Assembly: GCA_017651345.1 (NCBI GenBank)
Contig: JAGCDD010000387.1
Span: 1-33,880, forward strand
DNA from: Bacteroidales bacterium
GTDB taxonomy: Bacteria > Bacteroidota > Bacteroidia > Bacteroidales > UBA3824
Reading direction: 5' to 3'
Length of the DNA: 33,880 nt
Shown: piece by piece, positions 25,703 through 33,874 of the stretch
Position numbering within the stretch: the stretch's first letter is position 1
How the letters are laid out: the number at the start of each line of letters is the position of its first letter
Notes under the pieces: model-generated
Database searches by the model: none
Told to the model about the DNA's origin: nothing
The model's input: only the letters and a program-made list of their open reading frames with translations
Program-made: the position numbers and the translations under genes

Positions 25703-28700
25703 ATGAAAATCAACAAAATAACCATCCACAACCTTGCCTCAATAGCCGATGCGGAGATAGATTTTACGTTGCCGCCGCTCCGCAATACTCCTTTATTCAT
25801 AATCTGTGGTGAAACCGGCGCAGGCAAAACCACTGTTATTGATGCCGTTTGCCTATCGCTCTATGGTCAAACGCCGCGTTTTGAATCGGCTGTGGTAGAC
25901 CGTACAAACAAAATCGAAAATCCTGAAAATCAATCTGATAATATGGCAGCCGACGACCGTCGCAATATCTTGCGCAAAGGCACTGCCGAGGCGTGGGCAG
26001 AAACCGTTTTTGAGGGCGACGATGGTAAAATATATATGGCTCAATGGAAGGCTGTTCGTGCCCGCAAAAAAGCCGACGGCAAATTTCAACCTGCTAAAAA
26101 CACTCTTTTTGAGCAAGTTAACGCCGAGTTTATTCCTCTCACCGAAAAACAGGCTGAGTTTAAAGATAAAATCACAATTCTCACTGGCTACGATTACAAC
26201 CGATTTGTACGCTGCGTGCTATTAGCTCAAAATCAGTTTTCAAAATTTCTTCTTGCCAAAACCGACGACAAGGCGGATATTCTGCAAATGCTCACCGACA
26301 CATCCATCTACGAAATCATCTCGCAAAGGATTTTTGAGCGACGGAGCATTGAAAATGAGAAACTTAACCGTCTTCGCGAAAAGTTTTCTACACTCGCACT
26401 CCTCACCGACGAAGATATTGCAGCACGTAATCAAATAATTGCCGATTGCAACAAAAAGGAAACTGAATTTCAAAAGCAACTTACAGATATTCAGCAAAAT
26501 ATCGATTGGTTTACTCAACAGTCAAAACTTCAACAAAGTGTAATCGAATCCGAAAACCAACATAACGCCGCCCTTGAATCTCACCTCAATGCCGAACCGT
26601 TGCGCATTGAGGTTGAGGCAATTAAAACCGCTTTTGAAAAATTCAAAACTCCAATGGAAAATCTTTACCGCTGTCAAAATCAATATAAGGCAGAGTGTGA
26701 AGATTTTTGTAACAATTATGGCGATTCTACTCTGCGAAATACTCCTTTTAACCAATTTGATAATTACTTTGCCAAAGTTAAAAACATTCTTGTCGATAGC
26801 GAAACGAAATTGCTTTTATATAAAAATAGCGAAAATAAATACGAAAATATACAGCATATAACAGCTCAATTGGATAGTGTTATAAAAATTAATAGCGACA
26901 TTGCCCAAACTCAAACCCAAGTACAAGACTTACAAAACAAATTAACGGCACAGACAGCTGCTCTTACCGCTGCCAAAACCAAATGCGAAAAATGCAATGC
27001 AGAGTTAGAAGTTTTTATAAACAATTATAACGCCGAGGCAGACAAACTTAAAGGTTACGATTTGGCAAAATTGCAGGAAAATCTCTCTTCTGTTAACGAA
27101 CAAATTCGCATTGCCGACGGTGCCGCTGTGGTGTTTAAAAATATCGACGTTTTTAAAACCGACTTTGCCGCCCTCAATGCGCGACTCAACGAAAAGAACA
27201 TGCGCCGCGGACAATTGCAAGTATCCATTGCACAAAACTCCGATAATCTGAAACTTGCGCAATCGGCATTCGACACCGCCAAAGAAAATCTCAACAATCT
27301 ATTGAAAATATCGTCTGCCGACCTCAAAAAGGCGCGTGCCTCGCTCCGCGATGGCGAAAAGTGTCCTCTATGTGGTAGCAAAAGTCATCCGTTTTGCACC
27401 GATGGTGAGCAAGTTATCGACAATATGTTGCTATCTGCCAAAAACTTAGCCACCGAAAAAGAATCAGCCAAAAATGCCATTGCCAATGCTTTGGTAGCCG
27501 ATCAAAAACTTTTGGACGAAATCAATCCCGAAATTGAGCGTCTCCAAAATAAAGATATTCCCGAAAAACAATCTCAATTAGAAAAAGAGATTGCAAGAAT
27601 TGAAAAAATTAGAATTTTTTTCAAACTACCCGAAAACAGCGATGTGCGTGCCGAGGTAGACCGCATATCTATCAACCTTGTCAACGATAAAGCAACAGCT
27701 GAAAAATCTATCAAGTTTTATACCGCTCAAAATCAAAAAGTTGACTCAATAAAGAAGCAAATCGATGCTCAAAAAGACGCACTCCAAAAACTCACCAATC
27801 AAGCTGCCGATGCCGAAAAAAACATTGCCACCATCCATGCCGTAACCATAGAAAAAATCAATTATATCGAAAAAAGTTCGTTAGAAAAATCGATGGTTAT
27901 AAGCAATTTGCATCAATTTTTCACCGATAATGAACATCTTGAAACACAAGCCGCCGACATCAAAGCAAAATTAATATCAGAGGCTCGTCAATACACCGAA
28001 CTTAAAGAAAAAATATCCACACTCCAAAACCAAATTTCACAGTTAGATATTATTAAAAAGCAAGTTGACGAAATCGATATTAACACCCAACAAATCAACG
28101 TTTTAATAGATCAAGAAAATCAGCGCGACCCACGTTTCAATTTTTCTTCCTCCCTTGTGTCATCGTATCTCGCTCTTTCGCAAGAAAAACGCGATGCTAA
28201 AATACAGAATCTCCGTCAGTTAGACAACAAGGTGATAGAAACCGAAACAATTCTAAAAACTGCCCGCGAAACTTTGGAGACGCACAACAATCAATCTGGT
28301 CGCCCTGCCGAAGGTGTTACTATTCAATCTCTTCACGACCAAAAAACCGAAACATTTAAGCAACAGAGCATCAATACTGCCGCCAAAACTTCTGCCGAAA
28401 ACGAACTTGCCGAAAATAATCGTAAAAAGTCTGATTATCAAAAACTTGAACAAGAAATCACCGCTCAACAATTAGTGCTCAACGATTGGGATTTTCTCAA
28501 CACCAATTTCGGCTCAAAAAATGGCGACCGTCTTAAACGTGCTGCACAAACTTTTACACTCAAAATCCTCTTAGAAAACGCCAACCGTCGGTTAGTCAAG
28601 ATTTTACCGCGCTACACATTTGAATCGCCCGACGGCACATTAGATATACTTGTGCGCGACCGCGACGAAAACGCCGTTCGTCCTGTTTCGACAGTTTCGG

Positions 28701-28984
28701 GAGGCGAAGGGTTTATGCTTTCGCTTTCGCTCGCCCTTGGTCTCAGCGATATGATGCAAACTGGCAAAGGCAGCGAAACGCTATTTGTAGACGAAGGTTT
28801 TGGCACATTAGATTCTGCCAACCTTCAAAAAGTAATCTCAATGCTCGAACAGCTTCATCTCCAAGGTCGCAAAGTGGGCATCATCAGCCACGTCCCCGAA
28901 CTCAAAGAACGCATCTCCGTAAAAATCAGCGTTGAAAAATGCGCCGGAGATAACACGAGGAGCGAAGTGAGGGTGGTGGGATAG
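25703..28984 (+). CDS. sbcC: Exonuclease subunit SbcC (Rad50-like ATPase)
   Basis: 1093-residue SMC-like ATPase that holds DNA ends and controls SbcD. Order: N-terminal ATPase half with Walker A GETGAGKTT (about 37-45), a long coiled coil in two arms, zinc hook CPLC (Cys554 and Cys557, in GEKCPLCGSKSHP) at the midpoint, and C-terminal ATPase half with signature VSGGEGFMLSLSLALGL and Walker B ETLFVDEGFGTLD, then the switch His in IISHVPEL. All key residues are intact and length is normal. Glu, Lys and Gln-rich repeats in the coiled coil account for its unusual base composition. Confidence 0.95.
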   Translation: MKINKITIHNLASIADAEIDFTLPPLRNTPLFIICGETGAGKTTVIDAVCLSLYGQTPRFESAVVDRTNKIENPENQSDNMAADDRRNILRKGTAEAWAETVFEGDDGKIYMAQWKAVRARKKADGKFQPAKNTLFEQVNAEFIPLTEKQAEFKDKITILTGYDYNRFVRCVLLAQNQFSKFLLAKTDDKADILQMLTDTSIYEIISQRIFERRSIENEKLNRLREKFSTLALLTDEDIAARNQIIADCNKKETEFQKQLTDIQQNIDWFTQQSKLQQSVIESENQHNAALESHLNAEPLRIEVEAIKTAFEKFKTPMENLYRCQNQYKAECEDFCNNYGDSTLRNTPFNQFDNYFAKVKNILVDSETKLLLYKNSENKYENIQHITAQLDSVIKINSDIAQTQTQVQDLQNKLTAQTAALTAAKTKCEKCNAELEVFINNYNAEADKLKGYDLAKLQENLSSVNEQIRIADGAAVVFKNIDVFKTDFAALNARLNEKNMRRGQLQVSIAQNSDNLKLAQSAFDTAKENLNNLLKISSADLKKARASLRDGEKCPLCGSKSHPFCTDGEQVIDNMLLSAKNLATEKESAKNAIANALVADQKLLDEINPEIERLQNKDIPEKQSQLEKEIARIEKIRIFFKLPENSDVRAEVDRISINLVNDKATAEKSIKFYTAQNQKVDSIKKQIDAQKDALQKLTNQAADAEKNIATIHAVTIEKINYIEKSSLEKSMVISNLHQFFTDNEHLETQAADIKAKLISEARQYTELKEKISTLQNQISQLDIIKKQVDEIDINTQQINVLIDQENQRDPRFNFSSSLVSSYLALSQEKRDAKIQNLRQLDNKVIETETILKTARETLETHNNQSGRPAEGVTIQSLHDQKTETFKQQSINTAAKTSAENELAENNRKKSDYQKLEQEITAQQLVLNDWDFLNTNFGSKNGDRLKRAAQTFTLKILLENANRRLVKILPRYTFESPDGTLDILVRDRDENAVRPVSTVSGGEGFMLSLSLALGLSDMMQTGKGSETLFVDEGFGTLDSANLQKVISMLEQLHLQGRKVGIISHVPELKERISVKISVEKCAGDNTRSEVRVVG

Positions 28985-29043
28985 AATTATCCTCCACACA
29001 CTTTATTTTTATTATCGCCGTTAATGTAAAAAAACGACTATTT

Positions 29044-29910
29044 ATGAAATTAAGATTATTAGTAATTTTGGTTTTGGTGGCGGTGTCTGGCGTGAAGGCA
29101 CAAGCCCCGTTTCAATCGCGACCCACAGCGTATACCGTTGACAACAAGACATTTGAGTTTGCGTTCTTTGCACCTACTCGTTATGGTTTTTGCAAAAATA
29201 CCGAAGTGTTTTCGAGCGTGTTGGCAGATTGGAAACTACCTAACATCGGTATAAAACGCCTGTGGTTTACCAAAGAGGCTAAACGTGATGATGGATTTTT
29301 CCGCAGCCGCAGAATATATTTCGGAACGCTCCACAATTTCGACTATCCTAAAATGTTTTTTGAAACTGTTCAGGACAAAAAGCCGAAACTCATTGCCGAC
29401 ACTTGCGTTGTGCCCAACGTGCTGACAATGAAAAACGAAGCCCGTGCAACTATCCTTCTCAAAAATAAAACCTCGTGCGATGCGGGAAATTTTCTCCTCA
29501 CCGTTCGTGCAGGCTTAAAAAACTCATTTAAACTAAGCAAAGATGCCACTATGCCTCCCATCAACAAGGCACTTTGGTACAGAGAATCAGTGGTTTGCCT
29601 TGATACAATAGTGTGGTTTGTGGGAGCCGATTTGGATATCCATTTCAACGACCGCTTAAATATATTGGTAGATGCCGACTTTTACTCCGTGGATTGGGGC
29701 GTAAAGGCTTGGAGCGGCGAAAACAAGGTTTTCATTTACGGTTACTGCGGACAAAACCGAAGGATATTGGCTCAGGCAGGTTTCAAAGTGGCTTACGGCA
29801 CAGTTTTCGGCGATTTTAAGACAATTCTTTTGCCGATGATCGACATTTCGTACTTTTTTGAACCAAAAAAATCACGCGACAAAGGATTGTTTGGCAAGAA
29901 GATGTTTTAA
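29044..29910 (+). CDS. Secreted protein of unknown function, probable beta-barrel
   Basis: 288 residues: signal peptide (MKLRLLVILVLVAVSGVKAQ), then strand-rich sequence with motifs such as TFEFAFFAPTRYGF and CLDTIVWFVGADLDIHF, ending in a basic tail (KKSRDKGLFGKKMF). The pattern fits a small outer-membrane barrel or periplasmic beta protein, but no family is recognised. It starts 59 bp after sbcC on the same strand, without a visible promoter or terminator in between, so some read-through is likely. Its stop overlaps by 4 bp with the stop of the convergent thioredoxin-like gene. Confidence 0.6.
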   Translation: MKLRLLVILVLVAVSGVKAQAPFQSRPTAYTVDNKTFEFAFFAPTRYGFCKNTEVFSSVLADWKLPNIGIKRLWFTKEAKRDDGFFRSRRIYFGTLHNFDYPKMFFETVQDKKPKLIADTCVVPNVLTMKNEARATILLKNKTSCDAGNFLLTVRAGLKNSFKLSKDATMPPINKALWYRESVVCLDTIVWFVGADLDIHFNDRLNILVDADFYSVDWGVKAWSGENKVFIYGYCGQNRRILAQAGFKVAYGTVFGDFKTILLPMIDISYFFEPKKSRDKGLFGKKMF

Positions 29911-30497
29911 TTATGTTCCATCAAATATTGCTGTACGACATCAAGATACCATTTGGTCATTTCAGGAATCTCTTTGTGAGGTATAAAGAGATGAGAGATT
30001 GTTTTATCGTTATTTAATACAAACATATATGGTGTATTAAATTTATCAATTCTTTTTATTGCTGATACAACACTATATATTCTGAAATAGTTGTTGTTAG
30101 TACGCCAAAATACTTTAAAATCACTATCTGAGTGATAGTTAGCAAAAATACATATATTTTCCCGTCCGAGTGTCTGCGACAATAGTCTTGCTTTATTAAC
30201 AACAGAATCAATGCAAGTATGGCAACTGAGCGATGAATATCTTATTACAAGAATAGGATTTTTGCGTAAGACACTGTCAATAACTTCCTTTTGTTTATGG
30301 GTATTAACAATGTCAATATTTTGCAATATCATTCTGCTACTATCAGCTTGAATCAACTTGCGGTAGTCGTATGCAATATTTTGATACACATACTGTTGCC
30401 TTTTATTAATACCTTCTTCTTTAATATAATGAAGAAAGAATGCCATCATACAGATGTCTAACACCAATAGAAAGACGATGATTATGTTCTTTGTCAT
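29907..30497 (-). CDS. Membrane-anchored thioredoxin-like protein (CHTC)
   Basis: 196 residues: N-terminal membrane helix (about 4-25, IIIVFLLVLDICMMAFFLHY), a linker helix, then a thioredoxin-like domain with a strand ILVIRYS, active-site-like CHTC (SLSCHTCIDSV) and the Pro-strand segment NTPYMFVLNNDKTISHLF. It is presumably periplasm-facing and could reduce, oxidise or isomerise disulfides of exported proteins. Its ATG overlaps the stop of the propeller gene by 4 nt (ATGA), so the two are translationally coupled. Small proteins of this type next to a six-bladed propeller protein are a recurrent pair in Bacteroidales. Substrate unknown; the Cys-rich product of the first gene in the operon is a candidate. 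Confidence 0.72.
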   Translation of the reverse strand: MTKNIIIVFLLVLDICMMAFFLHYIKEEGINKRQQYVYQNIAYDYRKLIQADSSRMILQNIDIVNTHKQKEVIDSVLRKNPILVIRYSSLSCHTCIDSVVNKARLLSQTLGRENICIFANYHSDSDFKVFWRTNNNYFRIYSVVSAIKRIDKFNTPYMFVLNNDKTISHLFIPHKEIPEMTKWYLDVVQQYLMEHN

Positions 30498-31699
30498 TTT
30501 TTTAACTTGTAAAAGAATAAGATGGGGTTGTCGTCTTCTTTTATATTATTAAAATCACCCCCTACATATTGCGAAATGTTTGTACATTTACTTATGAAAT
30601 CAGCATCTTCGCAAGTAACCAAATAGCCATTATAAAGACAACTTGAACGCAATATTGGAGCAAATGAGCAAACTTTTGGGAAACTAATTGCATCAAATAA
30701 CACCGTTTGTTTAGTGTATGAAGAATAAAACAACCATTTAAAGATATTATGTCCCTTTACCAACTGCATAAGTACATAATTCTCGTTAAATATGCAATTC
30801 ATTATTTGAAGATAATCAGTTTGAGTATTAAATATCCTATGCGCATCATCACTGTTTTTTATTTCGTTTAAATACCTATTGTCGTTAAATTGTAACACAT
30901 AACGGCATTTAAGGTTTGCATTATTAGTAATTAGATACAAACTATCAGAAAATTTTTCGTATACGCTAATGCAATCATTGTCGAAACGCATGCCATTGTC
31001 ATCAAATGTGAAACTATTAGCGTCATACATATACTTGATTCCGATTTTCTGAATACAAAAATTAGTATCTGTAGTCCATAAACAATAATTATCAAGTTTG
31101 GGAATATGCAAATTATAATTATTGAAAGCTCTAAAAACAAATGTGTTTGAATTAAGTTTTCCAATTTGAAAACTCATAAAAGGGACTATTTTGTCAGAAA
31201 TCCAAACTCCATTTTTATTATATACAGAAATTTTTTTCTGTATATTATCCAAAATGTAAATATTGTCATCAACAAAATAGTCCATTGGTTCGGCATACTC
31301 GCCTGGTCCTTGTCCTCTGTTGCCTATTTCCCTGATAAATTTACCATTAGGAGCAAACATAAACAATGATTGTTTTTTGTCCAAAACATAAACTGTGTCG
31401 TTAAATAGTGACATTTTTGAAATGCTGCCTATTAAACAACTATCCGAGGTCTCTAACTGAACAATAAAGGCAGTATCAAAAAGCTGATGATAATTGATTT
31501 CTAAATCATCATTAGTAATTTTGGGTATATTAATTACTTCTGATTGATTTATTACGTCCATTTGGGTTATGTTAGCATTGACTGCATCCAAGTCAAAATC
31601 AGCAAACATAGATAGTGCTCGTTTGCGCATAATGCTCCTCTCATCACAAGATTGCATAATAAATGAGAGGCATATCAGTAAAAAGGCAATGTTTTTCAT
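30494..31699 (-). CDS. Six-bladed beta-propeller lipoprotein
   Basis: 401 residues: signal peptide with lipobox-like MQSC (Cys18), then repeated beta-propeller blades (SISKMSLFNDTVYVLDKKQS, LFMFAPNGKFIREIG and DDNIYILDNIQKKISVY), including the family hallmark GNRGQGPGEY. This is the '6-bladed beta-propeller' family common in Bacteroides, of unknown function, often linked with NVEALA peptides. It is probably anchored to the outer membrane or periplasmic face. Starts 2 bp after the stop of the NVEALA-like ORF and overlaps the thioredoxin-like gene by 4 nt: one tight operon. Confidence 0.82.
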   Translation of the reverse strand: MKNIAFLLICLSFIMQSCDERSIMRKRALSMFADFDLDAVNANITQMDVINQSEVINIPKITNDDLEINYHQLFDTAFIVQLETSDSCLIGSISKMSLFNDTVYVLDKKQSLFMFAPNGKFIREIGNRGQGPGEYAEPMDYFVDDNIYILDNIQKKISVYNKNGVWISDKIVPFMSFQIGKLNSNTFVFRAFNNYNLHIPKLDNYCLWTTDTNFCIQKIGIKYMYDANSFTFDDNGMRFDNDCISVYEKFSDSLYLITNNANLKCRYVLQFNDNRYLNEIKNSDDAHRIFNTQTDYLQIMNCIFNENYVLMQLVKGHNIFKWLFYSSYTKQTVLFDAISFPKVCSFAPILRSSCLYNGYLVTCEDADFISKCTNISQYVGGDFNNIKEDDNPILFFYKLKK

Positions 31700-31701
31700 G
31701 T

Positions 31702-32036
31702 TTAACTACGTTCGTATCCTTTGGGACAATCTTCTACTGAACAATTAAAACCCAATCCACCGGTACAACCATCAACGGTAAATGAATCAACAGCCCGTTT
31801 TTTTATTTTTTGATCTTGTACATCATAATAGATTTCCCATTTTGTACAAAAATCATCTTTTGTTACCCAAAACCAAAAACCACCTTCGCCGTCTTCTCCC
31901 TCGGCTATTTTGTTGGTTACATCTTCGATTGTTAAGAAATTTCGTTGACTTTGTGCTTGTTGGACAATTAGAATATTTGCCATAGCTATAATTGCCACAG
32001 CTACGCTACTATAATAAACAGTTTAAATCTTTTCAT
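31702..32036 (-). pseudogene. NVEALA-like Cys-rich exported peptide, leader out of frame through a 5-bp duplication
   Basis: Body of about 98 residues in one frame from GTG 31998 (or ATG 31983): hydrophobic stretch, then NFLTIEDVTNKIAEGEDG and a tail with four cysteines (FCTK, DGCTGG, NCSVEDCPKGY), reminiscent of NVEALA-family peptides that lie next to propeller lipoproteins. The expected N-terminus is in another frame: ATG at 32036 gives MKRFKLFIIVA and then meets TAG. Between the two lies GTAGCGTAGC (32000-32009). Removing one GTAGC gives a single ORF with a complete signal-anchor (MKRFKLFIIVAVAIIAMANI). I read this as a frameshift by tandem duplication, possibly reversible by slippage. Translation from the internal GTG or ATG, with a shorter hydrophobic leader, cannot be excluded. 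Confidence 0.65.
32000..32009 (-). repeat. GTAGC 5-bp tandem duplication
   Basis: Two adjacent copies of GTAGC on the minus strand (GCTAC twice on the plus strand), at the point where the reading frame of the NVEALA-like peptide breaks. Removing one copy makes the frame continuous. Confidence 0.85.
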
Positions 32037-32251
32037 AAAAATCAATAATTAAGATATTAATAAAATAAATTCATTTTGCGGATAGAAGATACAATAATCT
32101 CCTTGCAAATTTTAGTTGTTCCGCCGGCAACTTTTCTGTTGGACTATACGTTTACATTGTTACCTCCTTTTTTAAGGGTGGGACATTAGGGCGACGTTTG
32201 TGAAGCGCAAATAATAACCAAGCGCCGCTCTTTATTTTTTATTTTCACAGG
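32037..32251 (-). promoter_or_regulatory. Long leader of the NVEALA-like operon with a start-stop ATGTAA
   Basis: About 210 nt between the predicted transcript start and the first gene. On the minus strand, AAAAAAGGAGG (32173-32163) stands 5 nt before ATG (32157-32155), followed at once by TAA (32154-32152). GGAGG-type ribosome sites are rare in Bacteroidales, and the only codon behind this one is a start. Further down are AAGGAG and a 5-codon mini-ORF (MNLFY). There is no protein gene in this stretch. A regulatory leader is likely but not proven. Confidence 0.5.
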
Positions 32252-32281
32252 CAAATATAGATTTTAATAGATTAAATCAAA
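32252..32281 (-). promoter_or_regulatory. Promoter of the NVEALA-like/propeller/thioredoxin operon
   Basis: Minus strand: TTTG (32281-32278), 18 bp, TATATTTG (32259-32252). Both boxes match, with a spacer one base short. The predicted transcript start is near 32245, leaving a leader of about 210 nt. Confidence 0.6.
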
Positions 32282-32336
32282 AAAAAAAAAATATTAAATT
32301 TTTGTTAAATTTTGATAGGTGTTCATCTATAAATTC

Positions 32337-32353
32337 TTTCAGACTATCTGAAA
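32337..32353. promoter_or_regulatory. Perfect palindrome upstream of the FadL-like gene (candidate operator)
   Basis: TTTCAGA CTA TCTGAAA: 7-bp inverted repeat with a 3-bp spacer, 77 bp upstream of the FadL-family ATG, just before the likely promoter (TTAATTTG at 32383-32390, one mismatch to the -7 consensus). Not followed by a T-tract, so not a terminator. Size and symmetry fit a dimeric repressor site. Confidence 0.4.
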
Positions 32354-32429
32354 TTGATGTAGTATGAAATAATTTTTGGCGTTTAATTTGCACAGAAACA
32401 AACATCGACAACATTATAAAAGTCAAATT

Positions 32430-33812
32430 ATGAAAAAAAAATCTTTATTAGTGGCAAGTATCATTGCCTTAGCCGGAAACGCTTTTGCCGGCGGTTATCT
32501 TACAAACACCAACCAAAGTATCTATTTTCTCCGAAATCCTGCCCGTGATGCCGCTATTGGTATCGACGGAGTATATTTCAACCCCGCAGGCGCAGCATTC
32601 TACAACGATGGTTTCCACATTCAGTTCAACTGGCAGAATGCTCATCAAAAACGTGATGCGTATGCAAGTTATCCCATCCCTGTTTTGCCTAGTCCTCTTT
32701 TCAAATACAACTTTGGCAATCCCTCTCCAAACGAGGATGGCGGACGTGAATTTACAGGTCGTGTAGATGTTCCTATCCAACCCTCTTTGTTTGCCCTTTA
32801 TAACACCGGCGATTGGAGTTTCCAATTTGGATTCGGTGTAATAGGTGGCGGTGGAAACTGCGAGTTTGAAAACGGCGTAGGCATGTTTGAGGCTCTTGTA
32901 GGTAGCAAAGCTCTTACCGCATTAGGTCAAAAGTTTGGCGGATATTCTTTGGATAGCTACGTTAACGGCAAACAATACTATTTTGGTGGAACATTTGCAG
33001 TTGCTCGCAAATTGTCAGAAAAACTGAGTGTTTCGCTTGGTCTCCGTGGTATTTATGTTACCAATAACTTTAAGGGACATATCAAAGATATGAAGTTTGG
33101 TATGCTTACCGGAAGACAAGAAAATCCCATTGTTGTTATTGACCAAAACCAAAATCCTGCGCTTTCCGACCTTGAACTCGACTGCGATCAAAAGGGTTTT
33201 GGTATTGCTCCCATTGTAGGTATCGATTGGAAGGCTGCCGATTGGGTAAATATCGCTGCAAAGTTTGAGTTTAAGACAAAACTCCGCGTAGAATCTGAGG
33301 CTCACAACAACGATGCTTTCAACGCATTGGCAGGTACAGAGCCTAAGTTTGCAGGTTATCTCGACGGTGCAAAAACTCCTTGCGACATGCCTGCAATTGC
33401 AACTATTGGCGCACAGTTTATGCCTACCGAGGCTTTGCGTTTAAATGTTGGCTATCACCACTATTTTGATATGGACACCAAGCAGTGGACCAAAGATATG
33501 GTTGGCAACACCAACGAAATCCTTTTTGGTGCAGAATACGCTTTTTCAGAAATGTTTGAAGTTTCGGCAGGATTCCAAAAAACTATGCCCGACCAAACAG
33601 ACTTGAACCTTTCTGATATGGCATTCTCGCTGTCAAGCTACTCTTACGGATTAGGTGTAGGCGTAAGACTTTCTCCTGCGGTAAAACTCAACGTCGCATA
33701 TTTTAGAACAGTTTACGACGATTACACCAAAACTGATCCTGAAAAGTATTCGGTTACAACCTACAGCCGTACCAATTACGTAATCGGTGCAGGTATCGAC
33801 ATCAGTTTCTAA
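32430..33812 (+). CDS. FadL/OMPP1-family outer-membrane transport protein
   Basis: 460 residues from the ATG at 32430 (an in-frame start 18 codons upstream lies in the promoter region and gives no signal peptide). Signal peptide MKKKSLLVASIIALAGNAFA, then the family signature IGIDGVYFNPAGAAF, in which NPAG is the conserved hatch motif, followed by a 14-strand-type barrel with long loops and a closing strand TNYVIGAGIDISF. FadL proteins pass hydrophobic compounds such as long-chain fatty acids across the outer membrane; the substrate here cannot be read. No fadD-like gene is close. Single-gene unit, preceded by a palindrome and followed by a terminator. Confidence 0.9.
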   Translation: MKKKSLLVASIIALAGNAFAGGYLTNTNQSIYFLRNPARDAAIGIDGVYFNPAGAAFYNDGFHIQFNWQNAHQKRDAYASYPIPVLPSPLFKYNFGNPSPNEDGGREFTGRVDVPIQPSLFALYNTGDWSFQFGFGVIGGGGNCEFENGVGMFEALVGSKALTALGQKFGGYSLDSYVNGKQYYFGGTFAVARKLSEKLSVSLGLRGIYVTNNFKGHIKDMKFGMLTGRQENPIVVIDQNQNPALSDLELDCDQKGFGIAPIVGIDWKAADWVNIAAKFEFKTKLRVESEAHNNDAFNALAGTEPKFAGYLDGAKTPCDMPAIATIGAQFMPTEALRLNVGYHHYFDMDTKQWTKDMVGNTNEILFGAEYAFSEMFEVSAGFQKTMPDQTDLNLSDMAFSLSSYSYGLGVGVRLSPAVKLNVAYFRTVYDDYTKTDPEKYSVTTYSRTNYVIGAGIDISF

Positions 33813-33845
33813 GCACAAGATATTTATGATGTTTTAATAAAAAAG

Positions 33846-33874
33846 GGATGTCCGCGTTGGACATCCATTTTTTT
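33846..33874 (+). terminator. Intrinsic terminator of the FadL-like gene
   Basis: Perfect 8-bp stem GGATGTCC/GGACATCC (33846-33853 with 33859-33866), 5-nt loop GCGTT, preceded by an A-tract and followed by a run of seven T (33868-33874). Confidence 0.92.
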
